Positions 33,544-44,927 of a DNA stretch of 64,000 bases are shown here, one piece after another (position 1 is the first letter of the stretch; the number at the start of each line of letters is the position of its first letter). This DNA comes from Euphorbia lathyris. Its lineage: Eukaryota; Streptophyta; Magnoliopsida; Malpighiales; Euphorbiaceae. The stretch is taken from contig NC_088912.1 in NCBI RefSeq assembly GCF_963576675.1, positions 58,536,895-58,600,894 on the forward strand. Reading direction: 5' to 3'. Under the pieces are notes generated by a model. The model was not told the origin of the DNA and made no database searches. It saw nothing but the letters and a program-made list of their open reading frames with translations. The position numbers and the translations under genes were made by a program.

Positions 33544-33548
33544 TATCT
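33544..33548. repeat. Target duplication of solo LTR, right (TATCT)
   Basis: Identical to 31463-31467. Confidence 0.95.
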
Positions 33549-34318
33549 TTCATCTCAAAACTTGAGTTTAGCCAAGCTTTGATTTGGTTTACAAATCCAA
33601 TGTTATTTCCTACTATTAGGATGTCATCTACATATAGAGACAGAATGACAAACTTTCTACCAAAGCGTTTTATGTAGACATAATGGTCTTCTTCAAGTAT
33701 CTTGAAGTCATTCGAGATCATCTGATTATGAAACCAAATGTACCATTGTCTTGAAGACTGTTTCAGGCCATATATCGATTTGATCAACTTGCAAACCTTT
33801 TGTTCGCTGCCTGGAACAACAAAACCTACAAGTTGATCCATGTAGATTTTTTCATGCAATTCTCCATTGAGAAAAGCAGTCTTCACATCCATTTGATGTA
33901 GCTCTAGGTCTAAACTTGCCACAATTGCTAGTATTAGCCTGATAGATGTAAACCTCACAATAGGTGAGAAGGTCTCCTCATAGTCTATCCCTTCCTGTTG
34001 TGTGAAGCCTTTAGCGACCAGGCGAGCTTTGTACCTTTCGATACTGTTGTCAGTCCTTCGCTTAACTTTAAGAACCCATTTGCTCTTAACAGTTTTTCTC
34101 CCTTTAGGCAGATCAACCAGTTCCCAAACTTGGTTGGTTTTCATGGAATCCATTTCTTCTTCCATTACTTTCTTCCATTTATCTTTATCGGGACAAGAAA
34201 GAGCGTCATGAACGTTTTTAGGCTCAACTTCATCACCTAGGGTGATAAGGAGAGCTTCGCCTCCGATTCCAAATCGACGGTGCCTGACCCTTTGTCTTTT
34301 TGTTTGACGCGTTTCTTC
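33544..34318 (-). pseudogene. E4 reverse transcriptase, N-terminal part
   Basis: From NQVWELVDLPKG through YKARLVAKGFTQ, QMDVKTAFLNGELHE and YGLKQSSRQW to the YVDD box at residues 178-181 of the open piece, ending at SFEMKDM where the solo LTR sits. The link to integrase upstream of 34165 is shifted and has a stop. Confidence 0.9.
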
Positions 34319-35657
34319 CTAGTTTTGATAAACATGTCTCATATATTCATCATAACTTGGAATCCTTTCTCTTAGATTGTTTTCCGTATTCTCATAGGAG
34401 TCAGGAAAATCACTCCCACTTGCCATAGGATCCGTCACATTCGTAACATTCTGAGGTTCAAAATCCATTTCTTGATCATAGTTAAGAATAAGACCTTGTT
34501 CTTCCTCCTCAGAATTCCTCCCATTCGAATGGAGAGGTCCGTTAGAAACAAGTTCTTCAAACAAAGGGTGATTCTTGTCTATATAGCCAATTTTTGGAAA
34601 CTCGTTCTCCAAAAATATGACGTCCCGTGATTCAATTTCTGTTACATGACCGTCATTTTTCTCTCCCACTAGGACATATCCTTTTGATACTTTAGGGTAT
34701 CTTATAAAGACACAATTTTTTACCTCTTGAGCCTAATTTCCCAAATTTGCTTGAAGTATCGTGAGTGAAAACTGTGCAACCCCATGGCCTGCGAGTGCTC
34801 AAGTCAGGTTTGCGGCTGGTCCACAACTCATAAGGAGGGGAAGTATCGGTCTTGAAGGGCACTCGGTTGATGACATATGTTGCTGTTAGCAAGGCATCTC
34901 CCCAGTAGGAAATGGGTAAGTTTGCTTCAGCCATCATAGTCCTAGCCATATCAAGAAGAGTTCTGTTTCTCCTCTTGGCAACACCATTTTGTTGCGGAGT
35001 GTATGGGATAGACAATTGATTTTCTATTCCCTTTTCATCACACAAAGCATTGAATTCCTCGGAGAGGTATTCCCAACCTCTGTCAGTTCTTAGTGCTTTG
35101 ATTTTTCTATCTAGTTGGTTTTCAACAAGGTTCATAAACTTTCTGAAGCAACCTATAGTCTCAGACTTGTGAGCCATCAAATAGACGTGACCGTACCTAG
35201 TATAGTCATCTATGAAAGTGATAAAATAATAGGCTCCATGCCTAGCCCTTACATTCATTGGACCGCATACATCAGAATGAATCAACTGTAATGGAAATTC
35301 AGCCCTAGTACCTTTCCCGAATGGTTTCCTATGCATTTTCCCTTTTAGGCATGATTCACAAGGTGGTAAATCGACATGTCTTAAACTGCCTAGTAAACCT
35401 TCTTCTGCTAGTCGTTTCATTCGGTCTTGACCAATATGGTTTAATCTAGCATGCCATAAACTAATATCCTTATCATTTGCAGACGAAGAAGTAGTAGTAA
35501 GGGAAAAACTTTCATGGCAATCAACTGTATCTAAAAAAGTTAAACCATTCAACATGTATCCATGGCCGTACAACTGGTCATCCAAACAAATGCTTAAACT
35601 GTTACGAGCAAAAAGAAAAGTAAAATTATTCTTTAACAAGGAAGAAATAGAAATCAA
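34319..35657 (-). pseudogene. E4 integrase, catalytic Glu replaced by Lys
   Basis: Pre-integrase WHARLNHIG and CESCLKGK zinc ligands; catalytic Asp129 (SDVCGPM) and Asp192 (TDRGWEY). The third residue, expected as Glu in GVAERRNRT, reads Lys228 (GVAKRRN), a GAG to AAG change that would abolish strand transfer. A Gly of the second motif has also become Trp. A frameshift near 34720 separates the core from the acidic C-terminal region. Confidence 0.9.
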
Positions 35658-35949
35658 GTTTCTTCGAATTCCTAGAGCAAAGAGAATATCTTACAGGATC
35701 ACGGTCTGACCGCTCCTCAATTGCAGTCGACACTCGCCAATCTTTTGGACTTCAAATCTCGAGTTGTCGCCTACATAGATCCAACTTGATCGGACTGGAA
35801 TCCATCGTAACTCGATAAAAGCTTCTCTATCTCTTGTCACGTGGTCTGTAGCACCTGAATCAACAATCCATAGAGGATCAAATTCAGTCATAAGAACATT
35901 ACTAGATACATTGAGTTCACTTACACTTGAGTTGATTGAATGTACCTTG
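35658..35949 (-). pseudogene. E4 protease
   Basis: Minus-strand text WIVDSGATDHV is the copia aspartic protease active site (DSG). It is followed by GECRLQLRSGQTV, then a break before the integrase frame. The piece upstream, towards gag, reads in a nearby frame. Confidence 0.75.
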
Positions 35950-36660
35950 GGAGTAGTGCAGTCACTTGCATAATGCCCTTTCTATTGGTAGCTAAAACAT
36001 TTCACATGAGAAATGTTAGGCTTCTTTCTGTTCTTGTGCTTTTTCTCTTTGTTCCCATCCGCCTTCCTTAGCTCTTTCATCTGTCCTTTACCTTTCTTGT
36101 TCGATCGCTTACGTTTCTGGCCCTGTGGCCTAGAATTTCTCCCACTGGAGCTGGAACCCATATAGTGAGCTTCTGCATTGATCTTAATCGATGTAAGGCT
36201 CCTCGAGTTCGAGGTGGCGAACAACAACGTCGAAGGTCTTAATACCTTCGATATGTGTTAGGTGCATCTTCATATGCTCCCAACTGTTCGGTAAAGAACG
36301 GATAATAGCTTGCACTTTCTGCTCATCTGTCAATTTGTGACCTGCCTCATTCAGCTCACTGATCATGTTCGACATTTCTCTTAAATGCTTCTTCATAGTA
36401 TGATCATACGTTTTCTTGTAAGTATCAAATTTGATAGTGAGAGAGCGGAGTTTCGTTAGAGACACGCCTCCAAACTTTTCCTTCAAGGTGTCCCATGGGC
36501 CCTTGGTAGTCTCAATCTTATAGAATTGTCGAGTGAGGTCATCTTGCATCGCACTTAGCAGGATGATGCGGGCGGTAGAATCTTTCTTCTTCCAAGCCAA
36601 ATATGCATCTTTATCCCTACGATGCTTAGCAGTAGTACCTTCCTCTGGTGCAACCATGAC
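35950..36660 (-). pseudogene. E4 gag, main part
   Basis: UBN2/gag-type domain: YLAWKKKDSTARIILLSAM, KLRSLTIKFDTYKK, MSNMISELNEAGH, IIRSLPNSWEHMK. A basic linker and a zinc knuckle follow. The knuckle is spoiled: its second Cys is Tyr (CFSYQ), followed by a stop. A frameshift near 36200 divides the piece. The first 40 or so codons lie beyond the CACTA insertion. Confidence 0.85.
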
Positions 36661-36663
36661 TTT
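36661..36663. repeat. Target duplication of CACTA element, left (TTT)
   Basis: TTT before CACTACAAG and TTT after TTGTAGTG at 42739-42741: the 3-bp duplication of CACTA elements. Confidence 0.8.
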
Positions 36664-37879
36664 CACTACAAGAAAACAAGGTATTTGTGAGAAAAAAATA
36701 AAGAGAATAATAAAACATTCTCGTTAAATACATAATCTTTATAATTTTAGTGAGAATAACCTATATATTTTAATATAAATAACAAAATAATTTATTTATT
36801 AAATTTTATTTTATTTTATTCTCATTAATATCTCTATTTTACTAATTTACTAAATCCCACTTTTTATTATTCTCATTATATTATTTCAGTGTTATTCTTA
36901 CTGAGCTTTCTAAATAATTTTTCCCCAAATTATTTCACTTTACCGCCACCCATTCCCCCCTAATTTTTCAGCTTCCCTCCATACTTTTAGGGGTTCGCTC
37001 CATTCCTTTCGGCAAAACCTTAGACAAATTTAGTATTCTCAAATTCATTCCTTATTTCCGATTTCGCACATAACGTCAAACCTCAATGCAGTTGAAATTC
37101 ACGGCTTAGAACCTCTTACTGAATCACTACGCGCAAGTCTGCGACCTTGTATGTGTCGTTTGCGACTCTCCAACCACCCGCAATTAGTCTGCAACCTAGT
37201 CTCTGATGGTACCAAACCATTTTCCATCCACGCGCGACTTGCTTCAGTTCAATGGCTACTCTAATCAACGTTTTCCTGCGTCCATACCTAATTGTTTCAA
37301 TTCTCTCCAATGTAAGTTTTGCTTTGCCTTCTAGATTATTCCTCTATACCTATGGCATATCCCTTTCGGGTATCTTCTGCAAATGCTTAGTTCTGTTAAG
37401 GGGTTTAATTGATTAGGGCATTTTAGATTTAAAGATTGGAAACAAGAGTGAGGTAGAAACTCTCTTCTCTCTTCTCTGCTTGCAACGGGATGGAGAACTG
37501 AAAGTACAATTTTTTACTTAGTTGTTCATTATCTCATTTGTAATATTGCTGATGTTTATAGTTTGTAATGCAGTTTGTGTTTGTTTCAACTAGGCTTGGA
37601 CCTCCTTAAACATGTTAAGCACTTGTGAGTGAGTCAACTTTGTCTCTGTTTTTTGGTTTCTATTTTTGCTCATTCAATTCATTAAGTCACAATGCTTTAA
37701 CAAGGATGAATTAATAAAGCTCTTACATGTAAATGTGAAGCCATTTCGACAAGAACCAGCCATTTTGGGTTATTTCACTTAAGCATGAAGGACATTTGCC
37801 AATTGATTCCTGTTTTGCCATTTCTTTTTGTATATCAATATATTTGATTGAAGATTTGAACTTCGTTTTTGTGAGGGTT

Positions 37880-38202
37880 TGATAGACTCTAGCTTGGTTG
37901 AATTAGCCCAAGGCTGTGGTTGGAAAATCACTGAAGTCTCTTGGTATTGCAGCCTATGTAAAAACAACTGATATATCGATGGAAGTAGTGGGTTCTTATT
38001 GCAAATCTGTTGAAACCTTTTCACTAGATTCAGAAATTATCGAAACTAGTGTTGTTCTTTTGATTGCCCAAGGATGCCCTTCTCTTAATGTTTTGAAGTT
38101 ACAAAGTATTAATGTTACATATGAGGCTTTAATGGCTATAGGAACTCGTTGTTTGTCATTGGAATTGTTGGCTCTATATAGTTTCCCGCAACTTACTGAT
38201 AG
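37880..38202 (+). pseudogene. F-box/LRR (FBL4-like) exon fragment 1
   Basis: Translation LVELAQGC, then, after a small frameshift near 37918, KSLKSLGIAAYVKTTDIS, VVGSYCKSVETFSLDSE, and further Cys-containing leucine-rich repeats (LIAQGCPSLNVLKLQ, IGTRCLSLELLALYSF). Repeats of this type and text are those of plant FBL4, a substrate-binding subunit of SCF ubiquitin ligases. It is followed by intron-like sequence with a duplication. Confidence 0.75.
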
Positions 38203-38545
38203 GTTAGATATTCTGGCTGAGCTGAGCTATTGAAATATATGTCATGGGCTCTGAATTTCTCCTTACATTAATCTGCTTTTCACAAAGGCTAAAATATGGA
38301 TGAACTTTAGTTTCTTTATTTTCCTATCTCCTTGAGGATGTGCTATATCAAGGCAAGAATCTTTTGAGAGGAAGTTAGATATTCTGGCTGAGCTGAGCTA
38401 TTGAAATATATGTCATGGGCTCTGAATTTCTCCTTACATTAATCTGCTTTTCACAAAGGCTAAAATATGGATGAACTTTAGTTTCCTTGTTTTCCTATCT
38501 CCTTGAGGATGTGCTATATCAAGGCAAGAATCTTTTGAGAGGAAG
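38203..38545. repeat. Tandem duplication, 171-bp unit
   Basis: The block starting GTTAGATATTCTGGCTGAGC at 38203 is repeated from 38374, nearly identical. It lies in an intron-like part of the captured gene, so it arose within or just before capture. Confidence 0.9.
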
Positions 38546-38744
38546 TGTGCTCGTTTTACATTACTGTTATCTTCTAATTTCGATTTTTCTTTATTTTGTA
38601 TAAAATTTGAACTGTATTATATCATCTTGGGGCTTTCAAATAACTCTGGCAATTCATGATGATTAAAGTTTCTTCATTGTACTCTTCAGCTGTTTGTGTG
38701 CCATGGGGATGGGTGTAAGAAGTTGAAAAATCTTACTCTTAAGT

Positions 38745-38870
38745 GATTGCTACTTCCTTAGTGACAGGGGTTTAGAAGCAATTGCCACTAGTTGCAGACA
38801 ACTGACCCATCTTGAAGTTAATGGTTGCCACAAGATCAGAACTCTTAGACTTGAGGAGATTGGACAATTT
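38745..38870 (+). pseudogene. FBL4-like exon fragment 2
   Basis: Plus-strand text SDCYFLSDRGLEAIATSC, then QLTHLEVNGCHKIRTL, the next leucine-rich repeats in the order expected for FBL4. Flanked by intron-like sequence. Confidence 0.7.
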
Positions 38871-39051
38871 TGGTTGTAATTTCTCTGTCTCTGTTTTTTT
38901 TGCTTTGTTTGTTTGGAAGCCTTCTCCTTTTCACCCTTTCAATATCGAAAATTGTTCTATTGATTTATGTGTAGTTACCATCTTTAGACTGTTTGTTTGG
39001 CAGCCTTCTCCTGTTCGTGTGTTGTCATGACTGAAACTTTTGACTGTTTGT

Positions 39052-39265
39052 AGGCACCTTACTGAGTTGGCTTTATTATACTGCCAAAGAATTAGAAATC
39101 ATGATCTTCTAGAAATGGGAAAGGGCTGTAAGTTCTTGTAGTCTCTTCAACTGGTAGATTGTTCGAGTGTTGGTGATGATACTATTTGCAGCATAGCTAA
39201 AGGTTGTAGGAATCTGAAGAAACTTCATGTTCGTCATAGTTATGAGGTTAACTCTCTACAAAGGT
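39052..39265 (+). pseudogene. FBL4-like exon fragment 3
   Basis: Text LTELALLYCQRIRNHDLLEM, a TAG after GKGCKFL, then SLQLVDCSSVGDDTICSIAK and CRNLKKLHVRHSYE. Order matches the gene; the stop shows decay. The C-terminal repeats are absent. Confidence 0.72.
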
Positions 39266-40448
39266 AACCAAACTCCCTCCACAATATCTGTCATTCTTTT
39301 TCATGAAAGGAGCTTGAGAGACAATAATCAAAACCACTCCTCCATCAAATGTCTACTGGATCTTCATTGACAAATATCACTCCAGCAAACAGTAGTAAGC
39401 TCAGAAATTCATCATCAAGGGGTCATGTTAGCAAAAGATCTAGCAGCAAAAAAGATGTGCAATTAGGCCTACCGCGTCAATTGATAGGTCTGCTCTAGAT
39501 TTAGGAAAATGTCACAGTGGAAATACTCTTTCATTTGCAAAAAAAGAGAATGAAGGGTGACAGAAAGAGTAAGAATCTGCTTGTTATTGTTTTTTTATAA
39601 ATTGCTTATGAATATTCGCTTGTGAAATCCACATGATTTCTCAATCTTATACTAAGTCTATGCTAAATGAATTCATGGTTAATACAATTATTTATGCTCA
39701 AGGTTGAAAATAAAACTCTAATGGTTTATACTTCAGTGTTGAAAAAGCTCTTGTTCCTTTTCTTTCCAATGATTTTTACATATTTACTTCCTATACACAT
39801 ATATAGTACAAGACATTTGATTCAGGGGAAGTTGTTTTTTGACATTAGGTTTTCAATTGTTCTAGGGTGATTCTAAAAATATATGAAAGATAGCAAGACT
39901 TTCAAATTGTTGTTTATGGCTAATGTTAAAATTTAAAAACTAAAAGTCATGGTTATTTCTTGATACCACTTGCATTGGTTTTCTTTGCCATTCAGTGTGT
40001 GTGCTCTTTTTCGATAATGTTATTTTAGAGTATTCTCAAATCTTGTGTTGCGATTACTGCCGCCAATTACCACGCTATCTGATAGTCGTGCAGAAGCAGG
40101 TGAAATTGACCGATAGCGTGTTGAAGAGCTTAATTATGTTATTTAGGTGCAGATTAGCAGTTTGCTGAATAGAATCTAGAATTTCAATTTTATATAGAAG
40201 AGCTTAATTATATTTGTGTTTCTTTTAAAATACTGTTCAATTTGTTGGAATTAATACATGATAGTTTGGATGGAGAATCAGAGGTCTTAATTGATCCTAA
40301 TGGGCTGAATGAGGATGGAACTGTTTCACTTAGCAGGATTTCTAGGTAGTCCTTCCATTGGAGTATCTTCACTTTCAAGGTAGAAATTAAGCTAAATGTA
40401 TGGTTTTCTCTACATATTAATTAACGAAATTTGACATGTTTGCTGCAG

Positions 40449-40497
40449 GTATAATTTATAGAGACTTGAAGCTAGAAAATATTTCAACATCTAAGGT
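40449..40497 (+). pseudogene. Kinase-like exon fragment (YRDLK motif)
   Basis: After an AG acceptor (GCTGCAG), the text GIIYRDLKLENISTSK is followed by a GT. It matches the catalytic loop of AGC-type Ser/Thr kinases, where YRDLKPEN is usual. Only this one exon is recognisable, so the parent gene cannot be named. Confidence 0.5.
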
Positions 40498-40917
40498 ATA
40501 TTCTATTGATTACTTATGAATGGATAAAATTACACAATCCGCTACTTCAGAAACTTCTTTATTTTTTTGGGCTGAAATGTGCCTGTTCTAATTAAGCATG
40601 GGATTTTGAGTTTTGCTAACAAGGTATGGGTTTAATATTTCTTGCACAATGCATCTGTAAGTGTTATTGAAAAAGGTTGCTCTTTGGTGCTCCGTTTTAA
40701 CCCAAAGTTTGATTTTTTAAGTACAAAGCTTTTTTATTTGTGTGTTGTGTAATTTTGATACTCAAACATGGAGTTCGTCTGAAGAATTTGGTCCTCATAT
40801 GTATTCTGTAGAATGGGTTTAGTGAACTTGAAAGCAGAGAAATATGAAGCTCTGCGTCTGTGCAAAGAACATATGTGATTCATAAAGCAAACAATTGATT
40901 AAAGGTACAATCTTGCA

Positions 40918-41145
40918 GCAGCTAATGTCTCTTATGTCAACTCTCCAAAAAACATTGGTATTGCTGTACGGAGATTCGCAGAGGCAGAAATTTTGATAGA
41001 ATATTCTATATCAACAACCTCAACTATTGAGCTTGAAAAGAGCCCATCACACTCATTCCCCTCTCCTTCTCCCTGTCATCTTGCAGAGAGAGAAGAGGGA
41101 AACGGTGAAGCAAGCTTAAGGAATATATGGAGAAAAGGCAGCTGA
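40918..41145 (+). pseudogene. Open stretch, possible captured exon, unknown
   Basis: Directly after a TTGCAG acceptor runs a 75-codon open frame with the look of coding sequence: ANVSYVNSPKNIGIAVRR, a central STTSTIELEKSPS and a Pro/Ser-rich part, up to TGA at 41143. I do not recognise it. Confidence 0.35.
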
Positions 41146-41514
41146 TGCCAAATGAAATTGTAGTCATGGTAGGGATGTGGCTTTTTTCCTTTTCTAGTTT
41201 TTGAATGAAAAATATTCTTTGATTTTCCTCACAAAGAGCTTTTCACAAGTAACAACTCATGGAATTTGACTGCAAACCTGGTCTTTTTATTCTCCCAGAT
41301 TTAAGCATTTTCTATGAGATAAGCTCTATCTTTTTCTAAGATAGCAAAATGTTAATTCAATACTGACATCCAATTCTAGCCAGTTGCATTTTCCACATGT
41401 TTACACTTTACACTATATTTGGAATCTTTTACTTTTCTGACATATCCTTCATGTTAATTAGATTCATAGACTGTCAACGTGAAATTTGACCTTTCTTATG
41501 TGCACCTTCTGCAG

Positions 41515-41697
41515 GTACCTGAAGATATTCTGGTTGGATGTAGGCAGGTGAAGATATTCTTTTTTACTAACTCTGTGTTTGCAGAATTTGGATTAGCAGA
41601 TCAAAATAAAAAGTTGGGTGATATTGCTGCTTCTCACTTGCTTAACTTATGGAGTGGTAAGGCTAGCAGTGGAGGCGCCTCTTGGGAACTCTCCTAA
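41515..41697 (+). pseudogene. Open stretch before right end of CACTA, unknown
   Basis: Frame reading VPEDILVGCRQ and, further on, EFGLADQNKKLGDIAASHLL up to a TAA. It follows a CTGCAG acceptor and may be one or two captured exons. Family not recognised. Confidence 0.3.
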
Positions 41698-42738
41698 CGG
41701 GGTAAGTTATATGAGATTTCTATAACCTTATTAATTTTCTGAAATTCATGTGGTTTCTTTCGTACCCATTGATCTGATGGATTTCATGGTTTTATTTGTG
41801 CGTTTATTACAAATTGATGACAATTAATGCTTTCATGTGGTTAGCAATCAGTCTCAGGAGTGTTAGAAATTTGTTGTTATGAAGATGGAACTATGCCCTT
41901 TATGTTATGATTGGGAATGGCACAACAGTGTGAAATTTAATGAAATGATATATACTAGAGGTTGAAACAGAGGTTGAAGAAAGCTGGAAGATTTTTCTCC
42001 CTCTTGGCCTTATAGTCTTTTAATTAGAACATGGAAGATTTTTGCCTCAGACACATTTTTCATTTTTTTGGTACTGCTAATTAGGTATATTAATTATAGG
42101 GCTTGAATTGTGTAGTTTGTTGTTTGTCCTACAGAGGTTAGAATGCTTGGCTATGCCATGTTTGTTGGAGTCAGGCATCCGGCTAGAGCTTTTATATAGG
42201 ATGTTGATGCTGATTGTTTAGCAATATGCAAATCCAAGCTATTCTATTGCTCATGTAATGCATTTTGTTTCTCCATGTTGCGGCTTTTTTGTCTTAGTGA
42301 ATTGAAATGGAACTTTGTTTTATAATTTATTGTTAAATTGTATTTTTATAATTAATAAGCAGAATATTATTATATACCGTAAATATTTTTTTTTATCATG
42401 ATAAAATCTTTAATGAGGGGTTTTTGAATCATTATAAAAGATTTAATGAGAAGATTTTTAATTATTATATAAAAAATTAATGAGATTATTTCTAATTATT
42501 ATAAACAATTTAACGAGAAGAGTTTTTATTATTATAAAACAGTCTGATGAGGACAATTAATCTCATTATATATTGTGATAATGAGAAGGTATTTTATTCT
42601 CATAATTACTTTTAGTAAGGGACCCCTGTAATGAAGGGAGCCATGAGAGTAATAATTCTCATTAAAAACCCTTTCATGAGAATATTTGGACTTTTAATAA
42701 TAATTTTTCTTCTCATTAAAAGCCTTTTTTTTGTAGTG

Positions 42739-42741
42739 TTT
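42739..42741. repeat. Target duplication of CACTA element, right (TTT)
   Basis: Matches 36661-36663. Confidence 0.8.
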
Positions 42742-42871
42742 GTTCAGGGTGTCAAGAACCTCTTGTTTTTCTAGCATATATTTTATCTTTATTCCCCATA
42801 CGTCATAGTTATCCCCATTCAACTCAGGTCCTTGTTTAGTTCGGCTACAATTGATTTCTTAGCTGAGGCCA
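42742..42871 (-). pseudogene. E4 gag, N-terminal start
   Basis: The minus-strand ATG at 42869-42871 begins MASAKKSIVAELN. After a small frameshift, LNGDNYDVWGIKIKYMLEKQ follows, the usual opening of this gag type, ending at EVLDTLN against the CACTA insertion. The frame resumes at 36660 beyond it. Confidence 0.82.
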
Positions 42872-44911
42872 TTGTGACTCACTGATCTACAATGTAATTG
42901 CACGACTTATTAAGAAGTTCTAAAGGTTTCAATACACGCAATGAGTTCTCTTAGCAACCTATACCTACCTAAAAGGTTTGGTTACTAAATTTCAATTCGA
43001 ATATGAGACCATATAGGTATGGCTCAAATCACCCTTTACACTTTAATAGTTAGCTTATTAGATAAATATATATGCCTAGAGAATTTCATGTTATCTTTCG
43101 TAACGAGTTTTGTAATATCTTACAATGGGTGGTTATCTAATGGAGTTTTGATGACTTTGGTTCATTATGCTTTGAATTTCAGGCAAGTTCTACTCTTAGG
43201 TTCAGCACATTTTATCAAAAGCATAAAAAGAAAAAAAATAGTGCTTGTCGAACCATTTGATCAAAAAATTCCAACTAAAATAAACCAAAAACATTATCCA
43301 AACACAATTGAATAAAGAATAAAAACGAGCAAACAATATCCTTAAGCGAAACGATAAAACTTAACACAATAGTTTTAAATCTCAAAACAATAAAAGAATG
43401 GAATCTTAAGAGACGGCTTCAAAAACCATAAACTTCCAAAATCCCAGAGATTCAAGTAATCTCTCGGGTGAAAACCATCATATCGGATTTTAGTAGGGAG
43501 TTTGCTCATAATCTCCACCCGCCACTCATCTGGGAACTAGATCGTCTCATTTTTGTCATACCAGGGAATCCCAATAACTTTGCCTGACCTTAGTCGCATG
43601 CATGTCTCACCCTTTGGGAGAGTAACTCCTTCTTCATCCAGCTTCCTCAAAAAGATGCGGATGGATTTATTATAGTGCATATAGGATTCACAGTAGCTGT
43701 CAACATATAGCTTGCGGAGTTTCAAAATGCGGGATAAGGACTTCCTCATTGCCAAAGAACGGGGAATACTACTCATCTCTATCGAGAGACCATTGTATGA
43801 TACAACGCACTGCATCAAGATGTGAACCTTGAGCCGGTGGAGCCCGATGGCTTCTGCGTCATCCCATCTGTGAGTTGTGCACCTCAATTTTCACTTCTCT
43901 AGCTTGTTCACAAATCTGTCTCGAGTTGCCCACTAGGCCCTTGTTCATGGAACAATAGGTGTAAGCCTGGTACCCACCATTGCCAACTAAGCAATTATAA
44001 ACGAAAAATAAGTTAGCGTACATGTACATAAACTTGTTCCGTCAATCAAACACATTTTGATCTAAATGGGTACCTGGCAAGCACACTAAAATAATTTTTC
44101 CAAAAATTTCAATATAATTTCTATTAATTTTTGGTAAAGGAAAAATAATTTCCACTAGTTTTAACCTTTATAGAATATCCAATATGGTAAAATTAAATAT
44201 TATGTCATTCCAAAAATTACCAAAAATATGAAAAATTATTTCGAGCCAATCTTCTAAAAAACAGGGAGAAAAAGGGGTCCAGGAGGCACCACACGCGCCC
44301 CCACGCGTCGCCCACGTGCTAATTGGCCAGCACATGCCATTGGCGCGCGTGGCTCGGCTCGGCTCAGCGCGGCACGGCTCGGCGCACTCGCGTCGCCTGG
44401 TGTGTCACGCGTTAGGCCGAGCCTTTCGGTGGCGCATGTGGGCCACGCGCCATCCCAGGGACCTCCGCTTGGCCTCCATAATATGTCGATCCTAGGGTTT
44501 TTGGGCCTTCTAGACATGATGGTGAGGTCGATTTTCTGGAAAAACGTATTGAAAATAATTTTCTGAGAATCAACAACCTTAAAATGAATTTAAAAATCAA
44601 TTCTTAATCGGTGAATAGTGATTTCGAAAAACACGCATCCCTAGGTAGGATCCCAGGCCTGAGAATAATTAAAAAGGTTCCAAAAATGGATTACATTGAT
44701 TTTGATTCGCTTAAAGGAGATCAAAAACACACTTTTTGATGCAAATAAAAAACAATAAAATTGTTTATGTTGTGTGATTAAAAAACACATAATCAATCCA
44801 AAACAAAGAACATAAACAATCAATATCAATCAAATAATATGATCATTCTTTTGAATGATCCCACAACTTTCTTCATATCTATGGATACAGAAAACACAAA
44901 ATACAAGATCT
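42872..44911 (-). other. E4 leader, about 2 kb, with GC-rich part
   Basis: Region between primer site and gag, unusually long for copia. It contains an unexplained ORF (43537-43887) and a GC-rich island at about 44270-44510 with many CGCG and GGCTCG words, followed by AT-rich sequence. It may include an older insertion or a captured piece; I find no clear boundaries. Confidence 0.55.
43537..43887 (-). CDS. Unrecognised ORF in E4 leader, 116 codons
   Basis: Starts MRCTTHRWDDAEAIGLHR and ends with RLRSGKVIGIPWYDKNETI. The frame upstream on the same strand (CSMNKGLVGNSRQICEQA and on to EVHNSQMG) looks coding too and may be the same protein before a one-base shift. It is fairly basic, with no clear domain or membrane segment. 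It could be a captured host-gene piece or an accessory ORF of E4. Whether it is expressed is unknown. Confidence 0.3.
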   Translation of the reverse strand: MRCTTHRWDDAEAIGLHRLKVHILMQCVVSYNGLSIEMSSIPRSLAMRKSLSRILKLRKLYVDSYCESYMHYNKSIRIFLRKLDEEGVTLPKGETCMRLRSGKVIGIPWYDKNETI

Positions 44912-44926
44912 GTGGCTCTGATACCA
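44912..44926 (-). other. Primer-binding site of E4 (tRNA-Met)
   Basis: The minus strand reads TGGTATCAGAGCCAC one base from the 5' LTR. Confidence 0.92.
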
Positions 44927-44927
44927 A

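Larger units (their letters stand above)
36664..42738. mobile_element. CACTA transposon with captured gene exons
   Basis: 6075 bp, starting CACTACAAGAAAA and ending TTTTTTTTGTAGTG, with a 3-bp TTT duplication. The last 380 bp are dense in TAATGAGAA/TTCTCATTA words, and the first 250 bp hold several as well, as the subterminal repeats of En/Spm-type elements do. I see no transposase, so it is non-autonomous. The inside holds intron-bearing exons of an FBL4-like gene, a kinase-like exon and open stretches of unknown origin. It interrupts E4 gag after about 40 codons. Confidence 0.9.

Noticed and set aside
43019..43315. 98-codon plus ORF in E4 leader
   Set aside because: AT-rich, antisense to the element, no recognisable domain, ends in Lys/Asn-rich text.
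44254..44517. 87-codon ORF in the GC-rich island
   Set aside because: GC-rich DNA has few stops; no family features.
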